A DNA stretch of 64,000 nt, taken from assembly GCF_019599145.1 (NCBI RefSeq), contig NZ_CP080647.1:6076001-6140000 (forward strand), written 5' to 3'. Both the position numbers and the translations under genes were made by a program. The notes beneath the pieces are model-generated. The model saw only the letters and a list, made by a program, of their open reading frames with translations. It was not told the origin of the DNA and searched no databases. The DNA is from Streptomyces akebiae (GTDB taxonomy: Bacteria; Actinomycetota; Actinomycetes; Streptomycetales; Streptomycetaceae). Positions 34,424-42,605 of this stretch are shown piece after piece (position 1 is the first letter of the stretch; each line of letters opens with the position of its first letter).

Positions 34424-35347
34424 ATGGTGACCTCGGTGACCGGGCTGACCCCGCCGTCCCCCGGTTCGCCCGTGCTCATCGACGGCGCGAAGGGGACGGA
34501 ACTGCAACGGCTCGGGATCAGCGTCACCGAGCCGTGGTGGACGAGCGCCGCACTGCTGGATCTGGAGGGGCAGCGGCAACTGGCCACGATTCACCAGGAG
34601 TACACCGCCGCCGGTGCCGACCTGGCCACCGCGATCACCTTCCGGACCAACCGGCGCACCCTGCTGCGGGCCGGGGCCGACACGTACGCGGCCGAGGTCC
34701 TGGTCCGCCGGGCGGTGGCGCTGGCCCGCGGCTCGTCCCGGCCGGGACGAGCCGAGCGGCGGCCGGTGCTCGCGGCGTCGGTGATCCCGGTGGAGGACTG
34801 CTACCAGCCGTCCCTGGTGCCGTCCGGGGACGAACTGCGGGAAGAGCACACCTGGATGGCGCGTCAGCTCGCCGCGGAGGGCGTCGAGCTGGTGGTGGCG
34901 GAGACCATGAACACCGTGCGTGAGGCCGAGGCCGTCGTCGACAGCTGTACGCGCAACGGACTGGCCGTGTGGGTGAGTTTCGTCTGCGGTACGGACGGCG
35001 CCCTGCTGTCCGGCGAGTCCGTGACGGTCGCGGCACGCGCGGTCGCGGCGGCGGGTGCCTCGCTCGTCAGCGTCAACTGCACCACGCTGGAAGGCACCGA
35101 CGAGGTGCTCGCCCGGTGGTCCCACGACTGCCCGGTTCCCTTCGGGGCCTACCCCAATCTGGAGGACCGCTCGGGCATCGCGGACTGGGCACCGGTGGAC
35201 CGGTACGTGCCCGTCCGCCACGGCCCCGAGGAGTTCGCGGACCTCATGGCCGAGCGGGCCGACCGGTACGGCCTGTCCCTGGTCGGCGGTTGCTGTGGCA
35301 GCACGCCCGCCCACGTCGCGGCGCTGCGCAAGCGGATCCCCGGCTGA
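34424..35347 (+). CDS. homocysteine S-methyltransferase (MmuM/BHMT family)
   Basis: A 307-residue zinc enzyme expected to methylate homocysteine (or a related thiol) using S-methylmethionine or SAM. The N-terminus has VLIDGAKGTELQ. Zinc-binding cysteines are in SVNCTTLEG near residue 222 and the GGCCGSTPAH pair near residue 290. The N-terminal loop normally reads DGGMGTxL, here DGAKGTEL, so the substrate pocket may differ. It is the last gene of the plus-strand sulfur operon and is followed by a strong terminator. Together with the PLP enzyme and SAH hydrolase it closes a local methionine cycle. Confidence 0.88.
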   Translation: MVTSVTGLTPPSPGSPVLIDGAKGTELQRLGISVTEPWWTSAALLDLEGQRQLATIHQEYTAAGADLATAITFRTNRRTLLRAGADTYAAEVLVRRAVALARGSSRPGRAERRPVLAASVIPVEDCYQPSLVPSGDELREEHTWMARQLAAEGVELVVAETMNTVREAEAVVDSCTRNGLAVWVSFVCGTDGALLSGESVTVAARAVAAAGASLVSVNCTTLEGTDEVLARWSHDCPVPFGAYPNLEDRSGIADWAPVDRYVPVRHGPEEFADLMAERADRYGLSLVGGCCGSTPAHVAALRKRIPG

Positions 35348-35356
35348 ACGGACGGA

Positions 35357-35393
35357 GGCCCGGGCCGTCCCCGGACCGGGGACGGCCCGGGCC
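35357..35393. terminator. bidirectional terminator between two convergent operons
   Basis: A perfect 16-bp stem GGCCCGGGCCGTCCCC around the loop GGACC. It lies between the homocysteine methyltransferase stop and the HAD phosphatase stop. Confidence 0.85.
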
Positions 35394-35409
35394 ACCGGCA
35401 CCGGAACCG

Positions 35410-36255
35410 TCAAAGGACCGGCCGGACGGCCGGGGCGGGCAGGGTGGCGCAGACAGCCTCGATGAGCCGTGCCACCCCCTCCTCCTCGTTGCCGGGCAGT
35501 ACCAGATCAGCGGCGGCCAGCACCTCGGGATGGGCGTTCGCCACGGCCGCGGCGAGCCCCGCGGCCCGCAGCATCGGCAGATCGTTGGGCATGTCCCCGA
35601 CGGCCGCGGTGGCCGGCACCGGGACCCCGTAGTGGCCGGCCAGCCGGCGCAGCGCCGCGCCCTTGTCGACGCCGCGCGGCGAGATCTCGAGGAAGTACGG
35701 CGTCGAACGGGTCGTCTCCACCGCGTCGCCCGGCCGCACCAGCGACTCGCCCAGCGGCGCGGCCGGCAGCGAGGCGTGCACGGCCAGGACCTTGACCGGC
35801 GGATCGTCCGCCGACAGCGCCACCGCGGCGTCCGGCACCGCTTCATGGGCCCAGCAGTCGGACAGCAACTCCGCGAAGCCCGGCTCCAGACGGAGCCCCG
35901 CCACCGTGTCCACCCCCAGCACCACACCGGGGACCCTGGCACGCAGCCGCTCCAGCAGTCGCGCGGCGCCCTCGGCGGTGAACCCCCGTCTGTCCAGCAC
36001 CCGGCCGGTGAGCGCCTCGGCGGTCACCGCCCCGTTGCTGCACACGACGAGGCCCCGGAACCCGTGGTCCCGGACCGCCGAGAGCGCGTCACGAAGGGGT
36101 CTGCCCGTGACGTACGCCACGGGCAGACCCCTTCGGTCCGCTTCCGCCAAGGCGGCACGGGTGACCGGGCCGACGGTCCCCGCCCGGTTCAGCAGCGTGC
36201 CGTCGAGGTCGGTACAGACCAGCCCCACGCCGTTCACGCCGTTCACGCCGTTCAC
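35410..36255 (-). CDS. HAD superfamily (Cof-type) phosphatase
   Basis: A 281-residue phosphatase of the Cof/HAD-IIB subgroup. The Asp nucleophile loop is CTDLDGTLLNRAG near residue 15, motif II is VCSNGAV, motif III Lys is in GVDKGAALRRL near residue 195, and motif IV is AVGDMPNDLPML. It would dephosphorylate a small phosphorylated intermediate. The GTG at 36255 overlaps the upstream stop (GTGA) and follows GGGAGA. Three 9-bp direct repeats at the start create four possible in-frame GTG codons (NGVNGVNGV), so the exact N-terminus is ambiguous. It is the last gene of a four-gene operon. Confidence 0.87.
   Translation of the reverse strand: MNGVNGVNGVGLVCTDLDGTLLNRAGTVGPVTRAALAEADRRGLPVAYVTGRPLRDALSAVRDHGFRGLVVCSNGAVTAEALTGRVLDRRGFTAEGAARLLERLRARVPGVVLGVDTVAGLRLEPGFAELLSDCWAHEAVPDAAVALSADDPPVKVLAVHASLPAAPLGESLVRPGDAVETTRSTPYFLEISPRGVDKGAALRRLAGHYGVPVPATAAVGDMPNDLPMLRAAGLAAAVANAHPEVLAAADLVLPGNEEEGVARLIEAVCATLPAPAVRPVL
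36226..36255. repeat. 9-bp tandem repeat at HAD gene start
   Basis: CACGCCGTT is repeated three times (36226-36252) plus CAC, encoding V/N-G-V repeats with a GTG in each unit. Replication slippage here would change the number of start codons without changing the frame. Confidence 0.8.
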
Positions 36256-36689
36256 CGCGGTCTCCCGTCGACGCGGTCCGCCGTTCCGCTCACCGGCACC
36301 CACAGGCGCACCCGCACCGGCAGCTCGCCGGTGAGCCAGACCTCCACCCGGCCCTCGCGGACCAGTCGGCTCCGGTCGGGCCCGCCGTCCAGCTGGATCC
36401 ACGCCCAGTCGCTCTCCGGGTCGAGCAGCCACGGGATGCCGGGCCGGGCGGCCGGCTCCCCGTCGCGGGCGCGCCGGGCCCGGGGCACCACCCGCGCCAT
36501 GATCTCGGGGACGTCCAGGATGTCGACGGCGGTGGGCTCCGCGTGGTCGTCGAGCGAGATCCAGATGCGGGAGTGGAAGGTGACCGTGGCCCGCTGGGCG
36601 CGCGGTGCGAGGCCGTCCGCCCTGATGGTCAGCATGCCGACGCCGGCGTCCCAGTCGACCGACGGACAGGTGGTACCGGGCTCGCTCAT
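36252..36689 (-). CDS. small conserved protein, weakly DUF2283-like
   Basis: A 145-residue acidic protein. Its middle part reads like a small beta-sheet domain (RIWISLDDHAEPTAVDILD), which weakly recalls DUF2283. The C-terminal half has alternating hydrophobic strands (RVEVWLTGELPVRVRLWV). I do not recognise a function. The ATG at 36689 follows GGAGGA by five bases; an upstream in-frame ATG at 36707 overlaps the SDR stop (ATGA) and may also be used. It is coupled to the HAD gene downstream. Confidence 0.65.
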   Translation of the reverse strand: MSEPGTTCPSVDWDAGVGMLTIRADGLAPRAQRATVTFHSRIWISLDDHAEPTAVDILDVPEIMARVVPRARRARDGEPAARPGIPWLLDPESDWAWIQLDGGPDRSRLVREGRVEVWLTGELPVRVRLWVPVSGTADRVDGRPR

Positions 36690-36703
36690 GGCTTCCTCCG
36701 CCT

Positions 36704-37411
36704 TCATACGGCCTGCAGCCGGTCCAGGCCGGTCACGGGAACCTCCTCGGGCAGCCGGGCCGGACGCAGTTCGACCTCGCCGACCACCGTGTCCTCGGGC
36801 GACTCCAGCACCCACCGGACCGTCCTCGCCACCGAGGAGGTGGCCATCTTGAGCGGTGAGGTGTCACCGGGCAGGTTCGCGATGGCGCCCGGGCTGACGA
36901 GCGTGGTCCCCACTCCGTGGCGGCGCTCCTCCAGCAGCAGCACCTCGGTGAGCGCCTTGAGCGCGGCCTTGGTCGCGCAGTAGGCGGCCCCTCCCTCGAA
37001 GAACCGCGTCCCCGCGTGCGAGCCCATCAGGACGATCCGGCCGCCGCGGGCGCGCAGCTGTGGCAGGGCGGCCTGGACCAGGGCGATCACCGAGGTGAGG
37101 TTGACGTCCACGGCCTCCTGCCAGCGTTCGAGGGGCAGCGTGGCCAGGTCGCCCAGGGCACGCTCCACGCCGTTGGCGACGACGGCGTCGAGACCGCCGG
37201 CCAGGGCGCCCGCTCGTCGGACGGCCGGGCCGACGTCCTCGGGGTGGCGCAGGTCGCAGTGGACGTTCTCCACCCCGGGCAGGTCGGCCGGGGTCCGGCC
37301 GAGGCCCCACACCCGCCAGCCGGCCGCGCGCAGTTCTTCGGCGACCGCTCTGCCCGTTCCCCGGTTGGCTCCGGTCACCAGCACCGTGCGGCCGCCACCG
37401 GCCTCGGTCAT
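36704..37411 (-). CDS. short-chain dehydrogenase/reductase (SDR)
   Basis: A 235-residue classical SDR. The cofactor loop is VTGANRGTGRAVAEEL near residue 12, NAG-equivalent is VVANGVERAL, the catalytic Ser is in LMGSHAG and the Tyr/Lys pair is in AAYCATKAALKALTE near residue 150. The R in NRG and the arginine after strand 2 favour NADPH. It would oxidise or reduce a hydroxyl or keto group of an intermediate. The start overlaps the preceding ligase stop (ATGA), and the stop overlaps the ATG of the next frame. Confidence 0.88.
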   Translation of the reverse strand: MTEAGGGRTVLVTGANRGTGRAVAEELRAAGWRVWGLGRTPADLPGVENVHCDLRHPEDVGPAVRRAGALAGGLDAVVANGVERALGDLATLPLERWQEAVDVNLTSVIALVQAALPQLRARGGRIVLMGSHAGTRFFEGGAAYCATKAALKALTEVLLLEERRHGVGTTLVSPGAIANLPGDTSPLKMATSSVARTVRWVLESPEDTVVGEVELRPARLPEEVPVTGLDRLQAV

Positions 37412-38106
37412 CGCAGGACCCGGCGGACCAGGTCGGTCCAGGTCGCGATGATCGTCGCCGGGGCGGCGCCCTGCCGGAACAGATCCTTGTCCAGGGGGTT
37501 GCCGACGTCGTCGCGCAGCCGCATGCAGTCCGGGGAGATCTCGGAGTTGACGACCGGCCGGCCCTCGCCGTCGACGCCGATCACCAGGCAGAAGTCCCAC
37601 AGGTCGAGCGGGGCCAGCCAGGAGCGCAGCGAGGCGTTGCACTCCAGGGCCACCGCACGGAACGCCTCGACGTCGATCCCGGTCGCCCTCAGGTAGTCCT
37701 CGCCGATCGGCTGGTCCTCGGGGTCGATGCGGTAGTCGAACTTCACCACCGGCGGGTTGAAGCGGTGGCCCTCCGGAAAGAGCCCGGGATACTTCCGGGT
37801 CGTCGAACCCGTGGCCAAGTTCTTCACGATCACTTCGAAGGGCGGCGCCGGAATGTAGGACGCGCGGTAGGTGATGTCGCCCAGCCGTTCCAGGAAGACC
37901 GTCCGTAATCCCTTGTCGGCGAGTCTGGCCGCAGCCAGTTCGTAGAAGTCGAGCCGCAGCCGTGCGGTCTCCGGAATCATCTCGTCCCGCTCGTACGTGT
38001 AGCTACGCAGACTCGGGACGAGTTCGATGTCGCAGGTTCCGTCGCCGTTGATCCACAGTCGTTTGCTGCGGCCCTCGATATCGGGGTGCCGGTCCATACG
38101 TGCCAT
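37408..38106 (-). CDS. SAICAR synthetase (PurC)-like ligase
   Basis: A 232-residue homolog of phosphoribosylaminoimidazole-succinocarboxamide synthase, full family length. Motifs align with PurC: EGRSKRLW (ATP lysine region), PFEVIVKNLATGS, FNPPVVKFDYRID, and VVNSEISPDCMRL corresponding to the EISPDTCR signature. The family makes an amide from a carboxylate and aspartate with ATP. Placed in a biosynthetic operon with SDR, HAD and no other purine genes, it is probably repurposed to join another carboxylate and amine. TTA codon at 37906-37908 (residue 67). The ATG has GAGGA eight bases upstream. It is the first gene of the operon. Confidence 0.85.
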   Translation of the reverse strand: MARMDRHPDIEGRSKRLWINGDGTCDIELVPSLRSYTYERDEMIPETARLRLDFYELAAARLADKGLRTVFLERLGDITYRASYIPAPPFEVIVKNLATGSTTRKYPGLFPEGHRFNPPVVKFDYRIDPEDQPIGEDYLRATGIDVEAFRAVALECNASLRSWLAPLDLWDFCLVIGVDGEGRPVVNSEISPDCMRLRDDVGNPLDKDLFRQGAAPATIIATWTDLVRRVLR

Positions 38107-38809
38107 TGTTTTGTCCTCTTCTGCTCTGCAGCCCCGTTCGGGGGCCCGGACGGTGTGATGGAGCGAGGTATGGCATTCGGAGGAGACGGGCAATAGGCGC
38201 CGTACTCCTCGGCCCAGAAGGCAGGAAGAAAACACGCTCTGCACGCGAGGTGTGAATCCTGCTGGAGAGACGTTACCTCCCGTTGGAACGCCGGAAACAT
38301 CGCCGACTTCGCGGTCTCATGATTTGGAATTACTCATCCGTCGGGACTCGGCCAGGCTGGCGGAATCACTAATTCCGCACCGCTGCTCTGGCTTGACCTG
38401 GTCCGATTTGGGGCCTGCCCGAACGGCTTCGGAAGAATGGCTGATTCCAGTCGGGTGAAGGGGGTGACCGCACAATGGCCGACCCGGGACGGCCTGGATC
38501 CGCGTGGGTGTACGAGAGCGCCCGCCGGGTGATATGGGGCGGCTGAATTCCACTCGGCGGGCATCGGGGGACAGGCGATCGTGACCGCCGGACAGGGTGG
38601 CCAAATGGCTGGCGGAAAACGAGGATTACCGAATCTCGTTCGCGCGGGAACGCGTATTTCCGGGGTGCGCCGAACGTTCGTACGGCATCCGTGCCCGTCG
38701 CCTTGGTCGCTGCCTACACTCCGAACGGGTGATCGGCGAAGGCCATGCATCGCCGTGTCCCGCACGTCTAGGCAGCGCCGCGATCAACGGCGCTGAAGGG
38801 GGAAAGCAC
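38107..38809. other. 703-bp divergent control region
   Basis: This lies between the PurC-like operon and the permease, with lower GC than its surroundings. The only structure I see is the inverted repeat GCGGAAT-N5-ATTCCGC at 38360-38378. Open frames here have no ribosome sites or coding bias; no gene is supported. Confidence 0.5.
38360..38378. promoter_or_regulatory. inverted repeat GCGGAAT-N5-ATTCCGC, possible operator
   Basis: A perfect 7-bp inverted repeat with a 5-base spacer, about 250 bp from the PurC-like start and 430 bp from the permease start. A regulator is not identified. Confidence 0.3.
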
Positions 38810-40171
38810 ATGCACGGGGGTCGCCTCGGACTGGGGCAGGGCACAGCTCTGTACGTCGGCGCCGTCCTGGGACCGGGAGTACTGGCACTGCCGGCGCTCG
38901 CGGCCGCCGCGGCGGGCCCCGCCTCGATGGTCTCCTGGGCCGTCCTGCTGCTGCTCAGCATCCCCGTGGCGGTGACGTTCGCCGCGCTGGGCGCGCGCTA
39001 CCCCGACGGTGGCGGCGTCGCCGGCTTCGTCGCCCGGGCCTTCGGTCCCCGGACCGCCGCCTGCGTGGGCTGGCTGTTCTACGCGGCGGTGCCGGCGGGG
39101 GTGCTGGCCGGCGCCATGGCGGGCGGGAACTACGTGGCCGAGGTCCTGGGCCTGTCGCAGAGCGCCGGATACGGGGCGGCCGCGGCCATCCTGATGGTCG
39201 CCGTCGCCGCCAACTACGCCGGACTGCAGGTGTCCGGGCGAATGCAACTGGTGCTCGTCGGCCTGCTGGTGCTGCTCCTCGTGTGCGCCACGGTCCTGGC
39301 CGCGCCGCACGTCACGGCGGACCACTTCACGCCGTTCGCGCCGGAGGGCTGGATGTCGATCGGCTCGGCGGCCCTGGTGCTGTTCTACGCCTTCAGCGGG
39401 TGGGAGGCGGCGAGCCATCTGTCCGCGGAGTTCGCCGACCCCCGGCGGCATCTGCCGAGGGCCACCGCGATCACCCTGACCACCGTGGGCGTGCTCTACC
39501 TCGGTCTGTCCGTCGTCACCATCGGCGTGCTGGGGGCGCAGGCGGGCAGCTCCGACGTTCCGCTGATGCTGCTCCTGGAGCGCGGTGTCGGTTCCGGCGC
39601 GCGCGGGCTGGCCGCGGCCGCGGCCGTGTGCCTGAGCCTGGGCGCGGTCAACACCTTCATCGCGGGCGCGGCACGGCTGGGGGCGGCGCTGGGCCGGGAC
39701 GGCGCGCTGCCCGGCTGGCTGGCCAAGGGCGGCGGCGCGGGTCAGGTCCCGCGCCGCAGTCTGACCGTACAGGCGGTGCTCACCGGCGTCCTGACACTCG
39801 TCGCGGCGCTGCTGACCGTGCCGCTGGACCCGCTGATGCGTGTCACGTCGGCGTTCCTGGCCGCGGTCACCGTCGCCGGGATGGCCGCCTCGCTACGACT
39901 GCTGCCGCGCCGCACCCCCCTGTGGTACGCCGCTGCCGCCTCCGGCGTCTTCACCCTGGTGGTGATGGCGTTCAGCGGCTGGCTGCTGGTGCTGCCGCTG
40001 GTCGTCGCCGGCTGCGCGGTGCTGTACCGACGCCGGCACGGACCCGTGACGGCGTCCGGGCCCGGCGTCGCCGCCCCCGCCGCTCAGGCCGAGGAGCCGG
40101 CCGCGGCCGCCACGGTCCCGGCCACGAGTTCGGCCAGCGCGGCCCCCGCCTCGGGCCGCTCGTACAGGTAG
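38810..40171 (+). CDS. APC-family amino acid permease
   Basis: A 453-residue membrane protein with about 12 hydrophobic segments. Helix 1 has ALYVGAVLGPGVLALPA, the family's unwound Gly-rich region. The middle contains FYAFSGWEAASHLSAEF, matching the conserved helix 6-7 region of this family. It may import a precursor amino acid or export an amino-acid-like product. The last 35 residues are an Ala/Pro/Ser-rich tail, encoded opposite the end of the thioesterase gene (88-bp antisense overlap). The ATG at 38810 follows GAAGGGGGAAA. Confidence 0.85.
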   Translation: MHGGRLGLGQGTALYVGAVLGPGVLALPALAAAAAGPASMVSWAVLLLLSIPVAVTFAALGARYPDGGGVAGFVARAFGPRTAACVGWLFYAAVPAGVLAGAMAGGNYVAEVLGLSQSAGYGAAAAILMVAVAANYAGLQVSGRMQLVLVGLLVLLLVCATVLAAPHVTADHFTPFAPEGWMSIGSAALVLFYAFSGWEAASHLSAEFADPRRHLPRATAITLTTVGVLYLGLSVVTIGVLGAQAGSSDVPLMLLLERGVGSGARGLAAAAAVCLSLGAVNTFIAGAARLGAALGRDGALPGWLAKGGGAGQVPRRSLTVQAVLTGVLTLVAALLTVPLDPLMRVTSAFLAAVTVAGMAASLRLLPRRTPLWYAAAASGVFTLVVMAFSGWLLVLPLVVAGCAVLYRRRHGPVTASGPGVAAPAAQAEEPAAAATVPATSSASAAPASGRSYR

Positions 40172-40866
40172 AAGTGACCGCCGGGAAAGCCGCGGTGCAC
40201 GGGGGGCGCGAGGCAGCTCTCGTTCCACCGCGCCCGTTCCTCCCGGGACAGTGTGGCGTCGTCCGTCCCGTACCAGACCTGGTGCGGCACGGACGTCGGG
40301 CCGGGCTGCGGGAGCGTGTAGGTGTCCGCCAGGTGCAGGTCGTGCCCCAGCAGGGTGACGGCGGCGTCCACGAAGTCCGCGTCCTCCAGAAATTCGGGCC
40401 GCACACCGCCGAAGTTCCGCAACTCCCCGAGCAGTGACGCGCGGCTGCGGACGACAAAGGGTTCTGCCGGCATCGGCGCGGTCTCCGCGGTGGCCGCGGC
40501 CGAGCGCGAGGCCGAGACGATCACCGTCCGCACCAGCTCCCGTTGCGCGTCGGGCAGCAGGCAGGCGACATTGTGGGCGAACAGCGCGCCCAGGCTGTGG
40601 CCGATGACGACGACGGGGCGATCCACGACGTCCACGGCGTCGGCGGCGAAACGCGTATAAGCCTCCTCGTAATCGGCCGCCGTTATCCGGTCCGCGTCGC
40701 CCGCCCGCCCGGCGAGTTCGAAAATGAACGTTTCGCACTCCTCGGGAAGACTCCGGGCGAGCGGTAGGAACGATAAAGCGGAACCACCGCCGTGATGAAA
40801 AGCAAGCAAGCGGATCGCGGCGTTCCGATTCCCTGTGCGCAGATAACTCTTCTCGGCTGCCGGCAT
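40084..40866 (-). CDS. type II thioesterase
   Basis: A 260-residue alpha/beta hydrolase of the NRPS/PKS-associated TEII group. The oxyanion/N-terminal motif is LLAFHHGGGSALSF, the nucleophile elbow is VIGHSLGALFAHN near residue 92, and the catalytic His is in FPGGHFYLYE near residue 230. It probably releases the aminoacyl or hydroxy-aminoacyl group from the carrier domain of the MbtH-A-T protein, or edits misloaded carrier. TTA codon at 40774-40776 (residue 31). The ATG has AAGGAG six bases upstream. The 3' end overlaps the convergent permease gene. Confidence 0.88.
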   Translation of the reverse strand: MPAAEKSYLRTGNRNAAIRLLAFHHGGGSALSFLPLARSLPEECETFIFELAGRAGDADRITAADYEEAYTRFAADAVDVVDRPVVVIGHSLGALFAHNVACLLPDAQRELVRTVIVSASRSAAATAETAPMPAEPFVVRSRASLLGELRNFGGVRPEFLEDADFVDAAVTLLGHDLHLADTYTLPQPGPTSVPHQVWYGTDDATLSREERARWNESCLAPPVHRGFPGGHFYLYERPEAGAALAELVAGTVAAAAGSSA

Positions 40867-41417
40867 GCAGCACTCCTTCCTCTGTCGATCAGGACTTTGC
40901 CATCTTTGCCGACGGGTATGTCAAGGAGTTCAGGGAAACCCGTCGATGCTTCCAGGAGGGTGCAGGTTCCATGGTGGCTGAATGTATTCGACATGGGACA
41001 CGGAATGTTTGGTGTTACTCGCCGCCCGTTCGGCGGAATCGCCCATCGATGAGAAATATTGCGGCCAAGCCCGCACCGGGCAGTACGTCATCTGCGACGG
41101 AACTCACATCGGGTAGATCATCTTCGGTCGATCTCCTGTCGGTCCCCCTCCTGAAGGGCTGTTGTCGAGAGCGTGAACAAGTCTGTGAATCAAGGAATCC
41201 GATAGACCGCTACAACCGTGTGGGGTAGCCTCGCAGTGACCGTTTTCCGAGAGAGCTTCTCTCTCTGTATGCCGTACATCTCCCAACGGGCATACCTGAC
41301 CTCGCCGATTCCGAATCGAATCCCTTTGGGCCCCTTGCTGCGCCGTGCTCTGCCCTGCGGCGCAATAAATAAGGGGCGGGGTGTCGGGCGAGCCGGGTAT
41401 CGGATGGAAGGACGCCT
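40867..41417. other. 551-bp divergent control region
   Basis: This separates the thioesterase gene from the LeuA-like operon and is AT-richer than flanking genes. It holds a possible promoter for the operon (41203-41231) and no supported gene. Confidence 0.5.
41203..41231 (+). promoter_or_regulatory. possible promoter of the LeuA-like operon
   Basis: TAGACC, a 17-base spacer and TAGCCT match the Streptomyces vegetative consensus (TTGAC..., TAGRRT) at four and five positions. A transcript would have a leader of about 180 bases before the ATG at 41418. Confidence 0.4.
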
Positions 41418-42605
41418 ATGCAGCAGGAAACCTCGGTACGTCGCGTTTCGGTTTTCGACACCACGCTCCGGGACGGTGAGCAGGCTCCCGCGAACGCCAT
41501 GCGCCCGGAGGACAAGCTCGATCTGGCCCTGCGCATCGAGGCGTTGGGCGTGGACTCCATCGAGACGGGGTTCCCCGCCTCCTCCCCGAGCGAGTTCCAG
41601 GCCACCAGGCTGATAGCACGGCACCTGACCACGGCGAAGTTCGTCACGTTCTGCCGTGCGGTGCGCTCCGACATCGAGACGGCCGTCGAGGCCGGCGGCG
41701 TCGACAACCACGAGGTGCAGGTGATGGCCACGGGCAGTGACCTGCACCTGAGGCACAAGCGGCAGATCACCCGGAAGGAAGCCGTCGACGAGGTCGTCGA
41801 CGCGGTCGCCTTCGCCCGCGGTCTCGGCGTCACGTCCGTCTCCGTGCCCATCGAGGACGCCAGCCGCGGCGAGCACGACCTGCTCCGCGACATCACCGTC
41901 AGCGCCGTGGAGGCGGGTGCCGACTGCTTCGTCATCGGCGACACCTCCGGCTGCCTCACGCCCGAGGAGTACGGCGACCTCATCGCCGCGTTCCGTGAGT
42001 GGGCGCCCTCCCCGGTGCGCATCTCCACCCACTGCCACAACGACTTCGGCCTGGCACTCGCCAACGCCGTCGCCGGCCTGCGGGCCGGAGCCGACGAGGT
42101 GCAGGCCACCCTCGGCGGCATAGGCGAGCGGGCGGGCAACACCGCACTCGAGGAGATCGCCGCCCTCCTCGCCTACAAGGGCGAACAGCTAGGCCTGCGT
42201 ACGGACATCAGGACGGAGGGGATGTACGAGGCGTACACGGCCCTGCGGAACGTGATCCGACTGGAGGAGCCCCGGAACAAGGCCATCTTCGGCACCTATG
42301 CCTTCGGCACGGCCGCCGGCGTCCACCAGCAGGGAGTTCTGCGGAATCCGGCCACGTACGAGTACGTCGAGCCCGCGCGCTTCGGACGACAGCGTTCCAT
42401 CCTCATCGGCCGCCACTCGGGGCGTTCCGTGCTGCGCCACCTCCTCGACGGCATCGGCGTGGAGGTGAGCGAGGAGAAGCTGACCGAGCTGTACCGGGCC
42501 CATGTCGAAGAACGCGTCGGAGGCGACTGCGAAGAGCTCTCGGTGGTCAGGGAACGGCTCGCGCGGGAGCTCGCCGTGACGCCCGCGACCGCCACGGGGG
42601 TGTGA
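41418..42605 (+). CDS. 2-isopropylmalate/homocitrate synthase-like enzyme without regulatory domain
   Basis: A 395-residue Claisen-condensing TIM-barrel enzyme that adds the acetyl group of acetyl-CoA to a 2-oxo acid. Motifs are [12 protein letters not shown] (catalytic Arg, metal Asp), [27 protein letters not shown] (metal histidines) and [13 protein letters not shown]. The length ends with the linker subdomain, and the C-terminal leucine-feedback domain of LeuA (total over 500 residues) is missing, as in homocitrate and methylthioalkylmalate synthases. It should start a one-carbon chain extension together with the LeuC/D-like genes. AAGGA precedes the ATG; the stop overlaps the next start (TGATG). 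Confidence 0.9.
   Translation: MQQETSVRRVSVFDTTLRDGEQAPANAMRPEDKLDLALRIEALGVDSIETGFPASSPSEFQATRLIARHLTTAKFVTFCRAVRSDIETAVEAGGVDNHEVQVMATGSDLHLRHKRQITRKEAVDEVVDAVAFARGLGVTSVSVPIEDASRGEHDLLRDITVSAVEAGADCFVIGDTSGCLTPEEYGDLIAAFREWAPSPVRISTHCHNDFGLALANAVAGLRAGADEVQATLGGIGERAGNTALEEIAALLAYKGEQLGLRTDIRTEGMYEAYTALRNVIRLEEPRNKAIFGTYAFGTAAGVHQQGVLRNPATYEYVEPARFGRQRSILIGRHSGRSVLRHLLDGIGVEVSEEKLTELYRAHVEERVGGDCEELSVVRERLARELAVTPATATGV

Noticed and set aside
38597..38809. Upstream extension of the permease frame to 38597
   Set aside because: The added 71 residues are not a membrane or family sequence. The ATG at 38810 has a strong GAAGGGGGAAA site.
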